A stretch of 64,000 bases of DNA, taken from positions 1 through 64,000 of the forward strand of contig NZ_JAYREK010000018.1 of the NCBI RefSeq assembly GCF_041908905.1, in the 5' to 3' direction. Source of the DNA: Zoogloea sp041908905. GTDB lineage: Bacteria; Pseudomonadota; Gammaproteobacteria; Burkholderiales; Rhodocyclaceae. This document shows positions 8,784 through 16,660 of the stretch, one piece after another (within the stretch, counting starts at the first letter, position 1; each line of letters begins with the position of its first letter). The notes beneath the pieces were generated by a model that saw nothing but the letters and a program-made list of their open reading frames with translations, was not told the DNA's origin and made no database searches. A program made the position numbers and the translations under genes.

Positions 8784-9968
8784 TCAGCTCGCGAAGCGGG
8801 CCTCGAGGGCGGCGATCGCGGGCAGGGTCTTGCCCTCGAGGAACTCGAGGAAGGCGCCGCCGCCGGTGGAGATGTAGCCCACGTCGTCGGCGATGTCGAA
8901 CTTGGCGATGGCCGCCAGGGTGTCGCCGCCGCCGGCGATGGAGAAGGCTTCGGAGTGGGCGATGGCCGAGGCGAGCATCTTGGTGCCGCCGGCGAACTGG
9001 GGCAGCTCGAACACGCCGACCGGGCCGTTCCAGACGATGGTGCCGGCGTTGGCGATGATCTCGCCCAGACGGGCGGCGCTCTTCGGACCGATGTCGAGGA
9101 TGCGGTCGTGGGCGGCCACGTCATCGACGGAGATCTTGTTGGCGCGGGCCAGGGCGGAGACCTCGTCGGCCACCACCACGTCGGTGGGCAGCGGCACTTC
9201 GGCGCCGCGGGCCTTCATGATGTCCATGATCGCGTGGGCTTCCTTGACCAGGTCGGCTTCGGCGAGGGATTCGCCGATGCGCTTGCCGGAGGCCAGCAGG
9301 AAGGTGTTGGCGATGCCGCCGCCGACGATGAGCTGATCGACCTTGTCGGCCAGCGACTTGAGGATGGTGAGCTTGGACGACACCTTGGAGCCGCCGACGA
9401 TGGCCACCAGCGGGCGCTTCGGTTCGTGCAGGGCCTTGCCCAGCGCGTCGATCTCGGCGCCCATCAGGATGCCGGCGCAGGCGACCGGCGCGAAGCGGGC
9501 GATGCCGTGGGTGGTGGCTTCGGCGCGGTGGGCGGTGCCGAAGGCGTCATTGACGTAGATGTCGCACAGGGCCGCCATCTTCCTGGCGAGCTCTTCGTTG
9601 TCCTTCTTCTCGCCCTTGTTGCAGCGGCAGTTCTCGAGCAGCACGACTTCGCCCGGCGCGACTTCGACGCCGCCTTCCACCCAGTTCTGGATCAGGCGCA
9701 CCGGCTTGCCCAGCAGCTGGCCCAGGCGCACGGCGACCGGCGCGAGTGTGTCTTCGGCCTTGAGTTCGCCTTCGGTGGGGCGGCCGAGGTGGGAGGTGAC
9801 CATCACCGCGGCGCCGCCGTCGAGGGCGTACTTGATGGACGGGATCGAGGCGCGGATGCGGGTGTCTTCGGTGATGTTGCCGGCGTCGTCCTGGGGCACG
9901 TTGAGGTCGGCGCGGATGAACACGCGCTTGCCGGAGACGTCGAGGTCGGTGAGTTTCTTGACTTGCAT
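8784..9968 (-). CDS. pgk: Phosphoglycerate kinase
   Basis: The protein has 394 residues, the normal length for bacterial PGK. It catalyses ATP-dependent interconversion of 3-phosphoglycerate and 1,3-bisphosphoglycerate in glycolysis, gluconeogenesis and the Calvin cycle. Hallmarks are RADLNVP near the N-terminus, the TSHLGRP substrate loop, the VNDAFGTAHR stretch, GGSKVSSK and the C-terminal GGGDTLAA nucleotide loop. I chose ATG 9968 (MQVKKLTDLD); upstream codons in the same frame run antisense-like through gap and do not resemble protein. It follows gap in the same direction, but a terminator at 10016-10047 separates them, so read-through or a separate promoter is needed. Confidence 0.97.
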   Translation of the reverse strand: MQVKKLTDLDVSGKRVFIRADLNVPQDDAGNITEDTRIRASIPSIKYALDGGAAVMVTSHLGRPTEGELKAEDTLAPVAVRLGQLLGKPVRLIQNWVEGGVEVAPGEVVLLENCRCNKGEKKDNEELARKMAALCDIYVNDAFGTAHRAEATTHGIARFAPVACAGILMGAEIDALGKALHEPKRPLVAIVGGSKVSSKLTILKSLADKVDQLIVGGGIANTFLLASGKRIGESLAEADLVKEAHAIMDIMKARGAEVPLPTDVVVADEVSALARANKISVDDVAAHDRILDIGPKSAARLGEIIANAGTIVWNGPVGVFELPQFAGGTKMLASAIAHSEAFSIAGGGDTLAAIAKFDIADDVGYISTGGGAFLEFLEGKTLPAIAALEARFAS

Positions 9969-10015
9969 GATCGTGGTGGGTGAGAAATGAAAATGCGATA
10001 CCGGAAAAACGGCGG

Positions 10016-10047
10016 AAAAAAAGCGGGGCCCGGAAGCCCCGCCTTTT
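10016..10047 (-). terminator. Rho-independent terminator after gap
   Basis: On the minus strand a GCGGGGC / GCCCCGC stem is followed by a run of seven T. It starts just past the gap stop codon and separates gap from pgk. Confidence 0.8.
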
Positions 10048-10054
10048 TGTACCC

Positions 10055-11083
10055 TTACTTCGCGTTCACGAAGGCGCGGGCGGCGTCCAGCATGCGGCAG
10101 GAGTAGCCCCACTCGTTGTCGTACCAGGCCAGCACCTTGACCAGCACGGAGCCGTCTTCGCCCTTGATGACGCGGGTCTGGGTGGCGTCGAAGGTGGAGG
10201 AGACGGTGGTGTGGTTGAAGTCGGAGGAGACCAGCGGCTCGGTGTTGACGGCCAGGATGCCCTTCAGCGGGCCGTTGGCGGCCTCGGTCATGAGGGCGTT
10301 GATCTCTTCCTTGGTGGTGGCGCGCTCGGCGGTGAAGGTGAGGTCGACCAGCGAGACGTTGATGGTCGGCACGCGCAGCGCGAAGCCATCGACCTTGCCG
10401 ACCAGCTGCGGCAGCACCAGGCCCACGGCCTTGGCGGCGCCGGTCTTGGTGGGGATGATGTTGGCGGCGGCGGCACGGGCGCGGCGGAGGTCCTTGTGAC
10501 GGACGTCCACGGTGACCTGGTCGTTGGTGTAGGCGTGGATGGTGGTCATCAGGCCCTGCTTGATGCCGACGCTGTCGGCCAGGATCTTGGCGACCGGGGC
10601 CAGGCAGTTGGTGGTGCAGGAGGCGTTGGAGACGACGGTCATGTCGGCCTTGAGGGCTTCCTCGTTGACGCCCATCACGATGGTGGTGTCGACGTCGTCG
10701 CCGCCCGGGGCGGAGATCAGCACGCGGCGGGCGCCCTGGTCGAGGAGGGCCTGGGCCTTGGCCTTGGTGGTGTAGGCGCCGGTGCACTCGAGCAGCACGT
10801 CGACGCCGTGGGTGCCCCAGTTGACGCCCTTCGGGTCTTTGGTGGAGTAGAAGGGGATCTTCTTGCCGTCGATGATGATGGTGTTTTCGCCTTCGGTCTC
10901 GACCGAGGTGGCGAAGCGGCCATGGGTGGTGTCGTACTTCAGCAGGTGGGCGTTGGTGGCCAGGTCGCCGGAGGCGTTGATGGCGACCACTTCGAATTCA
11001 TTCTGCAGACCCTGCTCGTAGATGGCGCGCAGCGTACAGCGGCCGATACGACCGAAACCATTGATGGCGACTTTGATGCTCAT
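10055..11083 (-). CDS. gap: Glyceraldehyde-3-phosphate dehydrogenase, type I
   Basis: The 342-residue enzyme oxidises glyceraldehyde-3-phosphate to 1,3-bisphosphoglycerate, or the reverse. It has the Rossmann motif INGFGRIGR (residues 8-16), the catalytic SNASCTTN with Cys156, and the conserved AWYDNEWGYS near the C-terminus. After the second beta strand the sequence reads VAINASGD (residues 33-40). NAD-specific GAPDHs have an Asp in the Ala37 position that binds the NAD ribose. Bacillus subtilis GapB, which prefers NADP, also reads INAS. I therefore infer relaxed or NADP preference, which would suit gluconeogenesis or CO2 fixation. The gene is preceded by tkt and followed by pgk. Confidence 0.96.
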   Translation of the reverse strand: MSIKVAINGFGRIGRCTLRAIYEQGLQNEFEVVAINASGDLATNAHLLKYDTTHGRFATSVETEGENTIIIDGKKIPFYSTKDPKGVNWGTHGVDVLLECTGAYTTKAKAQALLDQGARRVLISAPGGDDVDTTIVMGVNEEALKADMTVVSNASCTTNCLAPVAKILADSVGIKQGLMTTIHAYTNDQVTVDVRHKDLRRARAAAANIIPTKTGAAKAVGLVLPQLVGKVDGFALRVPTINVSLVDLTFTAERATTKEEINALMTEAANGPLKGILAVNTEPLVSSDFNHTTVSSTFDATQTRVIKGEDGSVLVKVLAWYDNEWGYSCRMLDAARAFVNAK

Positions 11084-11190
11084 CGAGACTTCTCCCTAGT
11101 TTGAATGCTTGAGTACAACCGATGCTTTTTGCACGCGGAGCCCGGGGGCCCCGCGCGAGTTTATACGTCTTGCAGGAGATCGTCGCCCGT

Positions 11191-13221
11191 TCAGGCGATG
11201 ACCTTCTTGACCGCCGCGACCACGGCCTCGGTGGTGATGCCGAAATACTTGAACAGCTCGCCCGCGGGGGCCGATTCGCCGAAGCGGTTGACGCCGATCA
11301 CCTCGCCGTCGATGCCCACGTACTTGTGCCAGCCGTCGGTGACGCCGGCTTCGACGGCCACCCGGGGCAGGCCCTTGGGCAGCACGCTGGTGCGCCATGC
11401 GGCGTCCTGGCGGTCGAAGACGTTGGTGCTCGGCATCGAGACCACCCGCACCGCGACGCCTTCGGCGGCGAGCTGCTGCTGGGCGGCCATCGCGAGGGCC
11501 ACTTCGGAACCGGTCGCTATGATAACGGCTTGCGGGGCGGCTGGCTGTGACGCAGTGCCCGCTTCAGACAGAACGTAACCACCGCGGCGGATCGCGGCGA
11601 CCTGTTCGGCGCTGCGGGCCTGGAAGGGCAGGTTCTGGCGCGAGAAGGCGAGGCTGCTCGGGCCGTCGCGACGCTCGATGGAGGCCGCCCAGGCGACCGC
11701 CGACTCGGTGGTGTCGCAGGGGCGCCAGACGTCCATGTTGGGGATCAGGCGCAGGCTGGCGGTCTGCTCGACCGGCTGGTGGGTCGGGCCGTCCTCGCCG
11801 AGGCCGATGGAGTCGTGGGTGAACACGAAGATCTGGCGCACCTTCATCAGCGCCGCCATGCGCAGGGCGTTGCGGGCGTATTCGCTGAACATCAGGAAGG
11901 TGGCGGTGTAAGGCACCAGGCCGCCGTGCAGCGCGACGCCGTTGGCGATGGCGGCCATGCCGAACTCGCGCACGCCGTAATAAACGTAGTTGCCGCCGCT
12001 GGTGCGGGAGACGCCCCTGGCGCCGGACCACAGGGTGAGGTTGGAGCCGGCCAGGTCGGCCGAGCCGCCGAGGAGTTCGGGCAGCTTGGGCGCGTAGGCC
12101 TCGATGCTGTTCTGGCTGGCCTTGCGGGTGGCGATGGTCTCGGCCTTGTCGATCACCTGGGCGAGCACGCCGTCGACGTGGGCCTGCCAGTCGGCGGGCA
12201 GGTCGCCGGCCATGCGGCGGGTGAATTCGGCGGCCAGCTCGGGGTATTCGGCGGCGTAGGCGGCGAAGTGGGCGTTCCACTCGGCCTCTTCGGCGGCGCC
12301 CTTGGCGCGGGCGTCCCAGGCGGCGTAGACGTCGGCGGGGATCTCGAAGGGGCCGTGGGGCCAGCCGATGTGGGCGCGGGTGGCCTCGATCTCGGCGGCA
12401 CCCAGCGGGGCGCCGTGGCAGTCGTGGCTGTCCTGCTTGTTGGGGGCGCCGGCGCCGATGATGGTCTTGCAGCAGATCAGGCTGGGGCGGCCGGTCTCGG
12501 CCTGGGCGGCCTTCAGGGCGGCCTCGATCTCGACCGGATCGTGGCCCTGGACGTCGCGCACCACGTGCCAGCCGTAGGCCTCGAAGCGCTTCGGGGTGTC
12601 GTCGGTGAACCAGCCGGAGACGTGGCCGTCGATGGAGATGTCGTTGTCGTCGTAGAAGGCGATCAGCTTGCCGAGGCCCCAGGTGCCGGCCAGCGAGCAG
12701 GCCTCGTGGGAGATGCCTTCCATCAGGCAGCCGTCGCCCAGGAACACGTAGGTGTGGTGGTTGACGATGTCGTGGCCGGGGCGGTTGAACTCGGCGGCCA
12801 GCACCTTCTCGGCCAGCGCCATGCCCACCGCGTTGGTGATGCCCTGGCCCAGCGGGCCGGTGGTGGTCTCGACGCCGGGGGTGTAGCCGACCTCGGGGTG
12901 GCCCGGGGTCTTGCTGTGGAGCTGGCGGAACTGCTTGAGGTCGTCGATGGAGAGATCGTAGCCGGTGAGGTGCAGCAGGCTGTAGATCAGCATCGAGCCG
13001 TGGCCATTGGACTGGACGAAGCGGTCGCGGTCGGCCCACTTGGGGTTGGCCGGGTTGTGGCGCAGGTGGCGGCGCCACAGCACTTCGGCGATTTCGGCCA
13101 TGCCCATCGGGGCGCCGGGGTGGCCGGAGTTGGCCTTTTGCACGGCGTCCATGGCCAGCGCGCGGATCGCGCCGGTCAGGGGGTTGAAGACGGGCGGCTT
13201 GACATTACGCGAAGTAGACAT
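11191..13221 (-). CDS. tkt: Transketolase
   Basis: The 676-residue, thiamine-diphosphate-dependent enzyme transfers two-carbon ketol units between sugar phosphates in the pentose phosphate and Calvin cycles. Motifs seen are ANSGHPGAPMGMA near the N-terminus, GPLGQG, the GDGCLMEG...NDISIDG ThDP/Mg-binding stretch (GDG followed by N), the pyrimidine domain with THDSIGLGEDGPTHQP and the C-terminal domain with SMPSTNVFDRQ. Start ATG 13221 (MSTSRNVKPPVF) was chosen because the open frame upstream of it has no transketolase-like sequence. It leads a tkt-gap-pgk order typical of betaproteobacteria. The gap to gap is 107 nt. Confidence 0.97.
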   Translation of the reverse strand: MSTSRNVKPPVFNPLTGAIRALAMDAVQKANSGHPGAPMGMAEIAEVLWRRHLRHNPANPKWADRDRFVQSNGHGSMLIYSLLHLTGYDLSIDDLKQFRQLHSKTPGHPEVGYTPGVETTTGPLGQGITNAVGMALAEKVLAAEFNRPGHDIVNHHTYVFLGDGCLMEGISHEACSLAGTWGLGKLIAFYDDNDISIDGHVSGWFTDDTPKRFEAYGWHVVRDVQGHDPVEIEAALKAAQAETGRPSLICCKTIIGAGAPNKQDSHDCHGAPLGAAEIEATRAHIGWPHGPFEIPADVYAAWDARAKGAAEEAEWNAHFAAYAAEYPELAAEFTRRMAGDLPADWQAHVDGVLAQVIDKAETIATRKASQNSIEAYAPKLPELLGGSADLAGSNLTLWSGARGVSRTSGGNYVYYGVREFGMAAIANGVALHGGLVPYTATFLMFSEYARNALRMAALMKVRQIFVFTHDSIGLGEDGPTHQPVEQTASLRLIPNMDVWRPCDTTESAVAWAASIERRDGPSSLAFSRQNLPFQARSAEQVAAIRRGGYVLSEAGTASQPAAPQAVIIATGSEVALAMAAQQQLAAEGVAVRVVSMPSTNVFDRQDAAWRTSVLPKGLPRVAVEAGVTDGWHKYVGIDGEVIGVNRFGESAPAGELFKYFGITTEAVVAAVKKVIA

Positions 13222-13415
13222 CGAGATAACCTTGGGCCGGCGAAGCGGCGCGCAAAGACCGTAATTATCTTTGATTCCCCGGTGGTTGGGTAGCCTTGGC
13301 AGGGGATTTGTGGGCGTCCGGCCGGGCCGGCATGCGTCACGGGCGGAGCGCACAAAGTGCTGCATAATCCGGGGGCTTCGTCGAGCTACACAATTTGTTA
13401 CCTCTCCGTTTCCCG

Positions 13416-14810
13416 ATGCCGCGCCTTTTCCGCTCCGCCACCTGCGCCGTCGCGCTCGCTTCGCTGTTGCTCGGCGCCTGCGGCACCGTCCGCTACACCC
13501 TGGACGACGGTCGTAAGGTCAATGAGACCCTGCTCGCCAACCTGCGTGCCCTCGGCCATGGCGAACGCGCGCTGCGCCCGGCTATCGCCCGTTCGGCGGC
13601 CTTGGGCGACCCCGACTGCAGCCGCCAGTGGGAGCTGCCGATCAGCGTCGCCACCAGTTACGAGTGGGAGGAGGACGACCGGGTGGCCTGGGTGCGCGCG
13701 CTGCAGGTGGACGAGCGCCTGACGGTGGTGGCGGCCACGCCGGACTCGGGGTTTGCCCCGGGCGACAAGATCGTCGAGATCGACGGCTACAAGAGGCGTG
13801 ACAGCAACAAGATGCTCGCCGAGCTGGCCAGCCTGCGCGACGACGGCAAGGCGTTTCCGGTCAGGACCGCGGCCGGCAAGACGCTCACCCTCAAGTCCTT
13901 CCAGGTGTGCCGCGGCTACACCCGCCTGGCGCCGCCGGTCACGCCGGGCTACCAGGACTTCCACTGGCTGATGAGCGTGCACCCCCTCGACATCTTCCGG
14001 CCGCAGATCACCCCGGACGAGGCGCTGTGGATGGTGCTGTGGACCCAGGGCCTGTCCGAGGAGGGGGGCGCCCGCATGAAGACCTACCACTACGGCAAGG
14101 AGATCGTGACCACCCTGTTCGAGATCGCCTCCCTCGCCACCGGCCTCAACGCGGCGGCGGAGGCGGCCAAGGTGGCGGTGAACCAGGCGGCCCAGGCGGC
14201 GGCTGCGGCGGCGACCAAGGCGGCCGGCGAGGCGGCGGCGAAGGCGGCCCTCGAGGAGGCGGCCCGCAAGCTCGCCGAACAGGCCGCCCAGGACTACGTC
14301 AGGAAGGTCGGCGAGGAGGTTGCCAAGTCGGTGGGGCGCCAGGCGGGCAACGTGCTGCGCGACACCTTCATGGCGCGGGTCGGCATGTCGGTGTCCAGCC
14401 TGTCGTGGGTTGCCACCACGGCTTTCGACGACGCCGACCGCTGGGCCTGGGACCGCATCGGCAAGCTCGGCGGCGACCCCCTGGCCGGCGCCACGCTGCA
14501 CCAGAAGCTGCTCGACCAGGGCCTGATCGCCAACGCCTTCGTGCTCGACGAGGAGCGTCTGGTGCGCTATTCCACGCTGGCCCGCCAGACCCAGCGTGAA
14601 GACATGCTGGCGGCGGTGCTGAAGGGCGCCTCCCTCGAGGCCTTCGCGCTCCGGCTCACCGACCTGCCCAGCGCCTCCGACGAGGGGGCGGGGCTGGCGA
14701 TGATCTCGGAGAGCGACCAGGCGTCGGCCGCCGTGCCGCCCCCATCCGCCGCCGGTGGCGGCTTGATTGATGCAATGCTCAGGATGCCCCTCGAGACGGG
14801 GCAGGATTGA
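13416..14810 (+). CDS. Lipoprotein with PDZ-like domain and Ala-rich helical segment, unknown function
   Basis: The 464-residue protein opens with MPRLFRSATC and a lipobox (LLLGAC, modified Cys22), so it should be lipid-anchored in the envelope. A short PDZ-like region (DSGFAPGDKIVEIDGYKRRD and following) lies at about residues 115-160. A segment with PDEALWMVLWTQGLSEEGG follows. A very Ala/Lys/Glu-rich stretch at about 245-310 probably forms a long helix or coiled coil. The rest is unrecognised. There is no HExxH or other protease motif. ATG 13416 gives the lipoprotein signal, and no strong Shine-Dalgarno is visible. The stop is 4 nt from the next ATG, so the two genes form an operon and probably act together. 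Confidence 0.8.
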   Translation: MPRLFRSATCAVALASLLLGACGTVRYTLDDGRKVNETLLANLRALGHGERALRPAIARSAALGDPDCSRQWELPISVATSYEWEEDDRVAWVRALQVDERLTVVAATPDSGFAPGDKIVEIDGYKRRDSNKMLAELASLRDDGKAFPVRTAAGKTLTLKSFQVCRGYTRLAPPVTPGYQDFHWLMSVHPLDIFRPQITPDEALWMVLWTQGLSEEGGARMKTYHYGKEIVTTLFEIASLATGLNAAAEAAKVAVNQAAQAAAAAATKAAGEAAAKAALEEAARKLAEQAAQDYVRKVGEEVAKSVGRQAGNVLRDTFMARVGMSVSSLSWVATTAFDDADRWAWDRIGKLGGDPLAGATLHQKLLDQGLIANAFVLDEERLVRYSTLARQTQREDMLAAVLKGASLEAFALRLTDLPSASDEGAGLAMISESDQASAAVPPPSAAGGGLIDAMLRMPLETGQD

Positions 14811-14814
14811 AACC

Positions 14815-16563
14815 ATGAACGAGATGCGTTTTTCGGCGCTGGCCCGCGGGCTGGCCCTTGCCTTGTCCGCGCTGGCTGGCGCGACCCACGCGGCCGACCC
14901 CGGCGCGATGCCCGCGGCCTCCGCCGGTGACGCCGCCGGCCCCGGGCCGGACTGCCCGCTGCGGATGCAGGAGGCCGAGGCCAACCTCGAGCTCGGCCGC
15001 CAGGCCGCCCAGGCCAAGCGCTGGCGCGACGCCGCCCAGCGCCTGCGGGAGGCGGGCAACGGCTTTCTCGACGTGGTTGCCGCCTGCCCGGCGGAGGCGG
15101 CGCGGGCCAACCGCCAGGGCGAGGCCGCGACGGCCGAGCTGCGCAGCGCCGAGGCCGTGCTGAGCCACCAGGGCGATTGCCAGCCGCGGCTCGACAAGGC
15201 CCTCGACCTCGACCTGCGGGCCACCATGGCCCGCGGCGAGAAGGGCGACCCGGCGCAGATCGAGCAGCTCCTCGGCGAGGCCGAGAAGGTCTGGCGCGAG
15301 GCGGTGGACGTGTGCCAGCCGCCCCATCGGGACAAGGCCCAGAAGAGCCTCGCCGCCACCGTCCGGGCCCGCGCCGCCAACGCCGAGCTGCTGAGCGCCG
15401 GCCCGGCCTGCGACAGCGCCTGGAAGAGCGCCAGCGGCCTGGTGGACTACGCCCGCACCGCCTCCCGGGACAAGCGCTGGGACGACGCGGCAATGCTCTA
15501 CGGCAAGGCGGTGATGGCCTGGGAGGGGGCGGCCGACAAATGCGCCGGTCCGCGTCAGCAGCAGGCCCAGCGCCGCGCCGAGCAGGCCCAGGTGGACGCC
15601 CACAACGCCGAGTACTGCGGCCCCCTGTGGGACCAGGCCACCGACCACACCCAGCGCCTGAAGGCCGCCAGCGGCGTGTCGGCCACCGAGCGCGACAATC
15701 TGTCGGTGAAGGCCGAGGCCGCCTGGCGCGAAACCGCCGTCCAGTGCCGCGGCAGCTCCCACAACCTGGCCCGCGGCAATGCCGACGCGCTGGCCCGGGA
15801 GCGGGGCACGCCGCTGCCGCCCCCGGTGCTGGCCTCGCTCCGGCTGACCCCGGCCGGTGCGCCCCCGGTGGCGGCCGAGCCGGTGCCCCCGCCGCCCAGG
15901 GTGGTGGCGGTGCAGGCCGGCGCCGAGGCCGGGCCGGCGGAGGCGCCGAAGCCCGAAGCGCGCCCGGCCGAGCCTCGCGCCGAGGCAGCCAGGGTCGAAG
16001 CGCCCAGGCCCGATGCGCCCAAGGTGGCCGCCCCGGCGGGCGAGGTCGTGCTGGTGGCCGGCGACACCACCTACCGCGGCAGCTTCGCACCCAGCGGCGC
16101 CGGCGGCACCGTGAACGGCAGCGGGCGGGTCGAGTGGACCAACGGCGAGAGCTACGTGGGCACCCTGGTCGATGGCCGCAAGCAGGGCAAGGGCCGCTTC
16201 AACTGGGTCGGCGGCCAGTGGTACGAGGGCGACTGGACGGACGACCGGGCGGTGGGCCAGGGGGTGATCCAGTTTGCCGGCGGCAACCGCTACGAAGGCA
16301 GCGTGCTCGACGGCGAGCCGTCCGGCCGCGGTACGCTGATCTTCCCGTCCGGCGACCGTTACACCGGTGAGTTTGCGCGCGGGGTCTTCCACGGCCAGGG
16401 CCGCTTTGCCTGGAAGAACGGCAACCGCTACGAGGGCGCCTGGAAGCTCGGCCGCAAGCACGGCCCCGGGCGCCTCACCTGGGCCAGCGGCGACGGCTGG
16501 GAAGGCGAGTTCCGTGACGACCAGCAGACCGACAACGGCAAGAGCTTCAGCGCCCCGAAGTAA
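14815..16563 (+). CDS. Exported protein: four Cys-pair helical repeats plus C-terminal MORN repeats
   Basis: The protein has 582 residues and a signal peptide (cleavage near THA-AD, residue 26). Residues 47-315 hold four tandem helical repeats of about 70-78 residues. Each carries two Cys, 43-45 residues apart (Cys47/91, 122/167, 199/243, 268/311), followed in repeats 1-3 by Pro-containing turns. No other Cys occurs in the mature protein. A Pro/Ala/Glu-rich linker (about 320-410) leads to five or six MORN repeats (GRFNWVGGQWYEGDW, GVIQFAGGNRYEGS, GTLIFPSGDRYTGEF, GRFAWKNGNRYEGAW). MORN repeats usually bind lipids or proteins. The gene is coupled to the upstream lipoprotein gene with a 4-nt gap. 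The periplasmic role is unknown. Confidence 0.85.
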   Translation: MNEMRFSALARGLALALSALAGATHAADPGAMPAASAGDAAGPGPDCPLRMQEAEANLELGRQAAQAKRWRDAAQRLREAGNGFLDVVAACPAEAARANRQGEAATAELRSAEAVLSHQGDCQPRLDKALDLDLRATMARGEKGDPAQIEQLLGEAEKVWREAVDVCQPPHRDKAQKSLAATVRARAANAELLSAGPACDSAWKSASGLVDYARTASRDKRWDDAAMLYGKAVMAWEGAADKCAGPRQQQAQRRAEQAQVDAHNAEYCGPLWDQATDHTQRLKAASGVSATERDNLSVKAEAAWRETAVQCRGSSHNLARGNADALARERGTPLPPPVLASLRLTPAGAPPVAAEPVPPPPRVVAVQAGAEAGPAEAPKPEARPAEPRAEAARVEAPRPDAPKVAAPAGEVVLVAGDTTYRGSFAPSGAGGTVNGSGRVEWTNGESYVGTLVDGRKQGKGRFNWVGGQWYEGDWTDDRAVGQGVIQFAGGNRYEGSVLDGEPSGRGTLIFPSGDRYTGEFARGVFHGQGRFAWKNGNRYEGAWKLGRKHGPGRLTWASGDGWEGEFRDDQQTDNGKSFSAPK

Positions 16564-16660
16564 GGCCATCGGCCGGTGAGACGTCGGGCGGCCCGGCGGG
16601 TGCCTGCGCGGCCAGAGAGCACGGCGCGGCCGGTAGGGCAGAACCCGCCGGGGGCGCAGG

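Noticed and set aside
8784..10787. Long open frame joining pgk to part of gap
   Set aside because: Only the part from ATG 9968 is PGK. The N-terminal extension is out-of-frame sequence across the terminator and the gap gene.
13297..13312. Sigma-54-like TGGCAGG-N4-TTGTG before the lipoprotein gene
   Set aside because: The essential -12 GC is GT here, and the site lies over 100 nt upstream of the ATG without supporting features.
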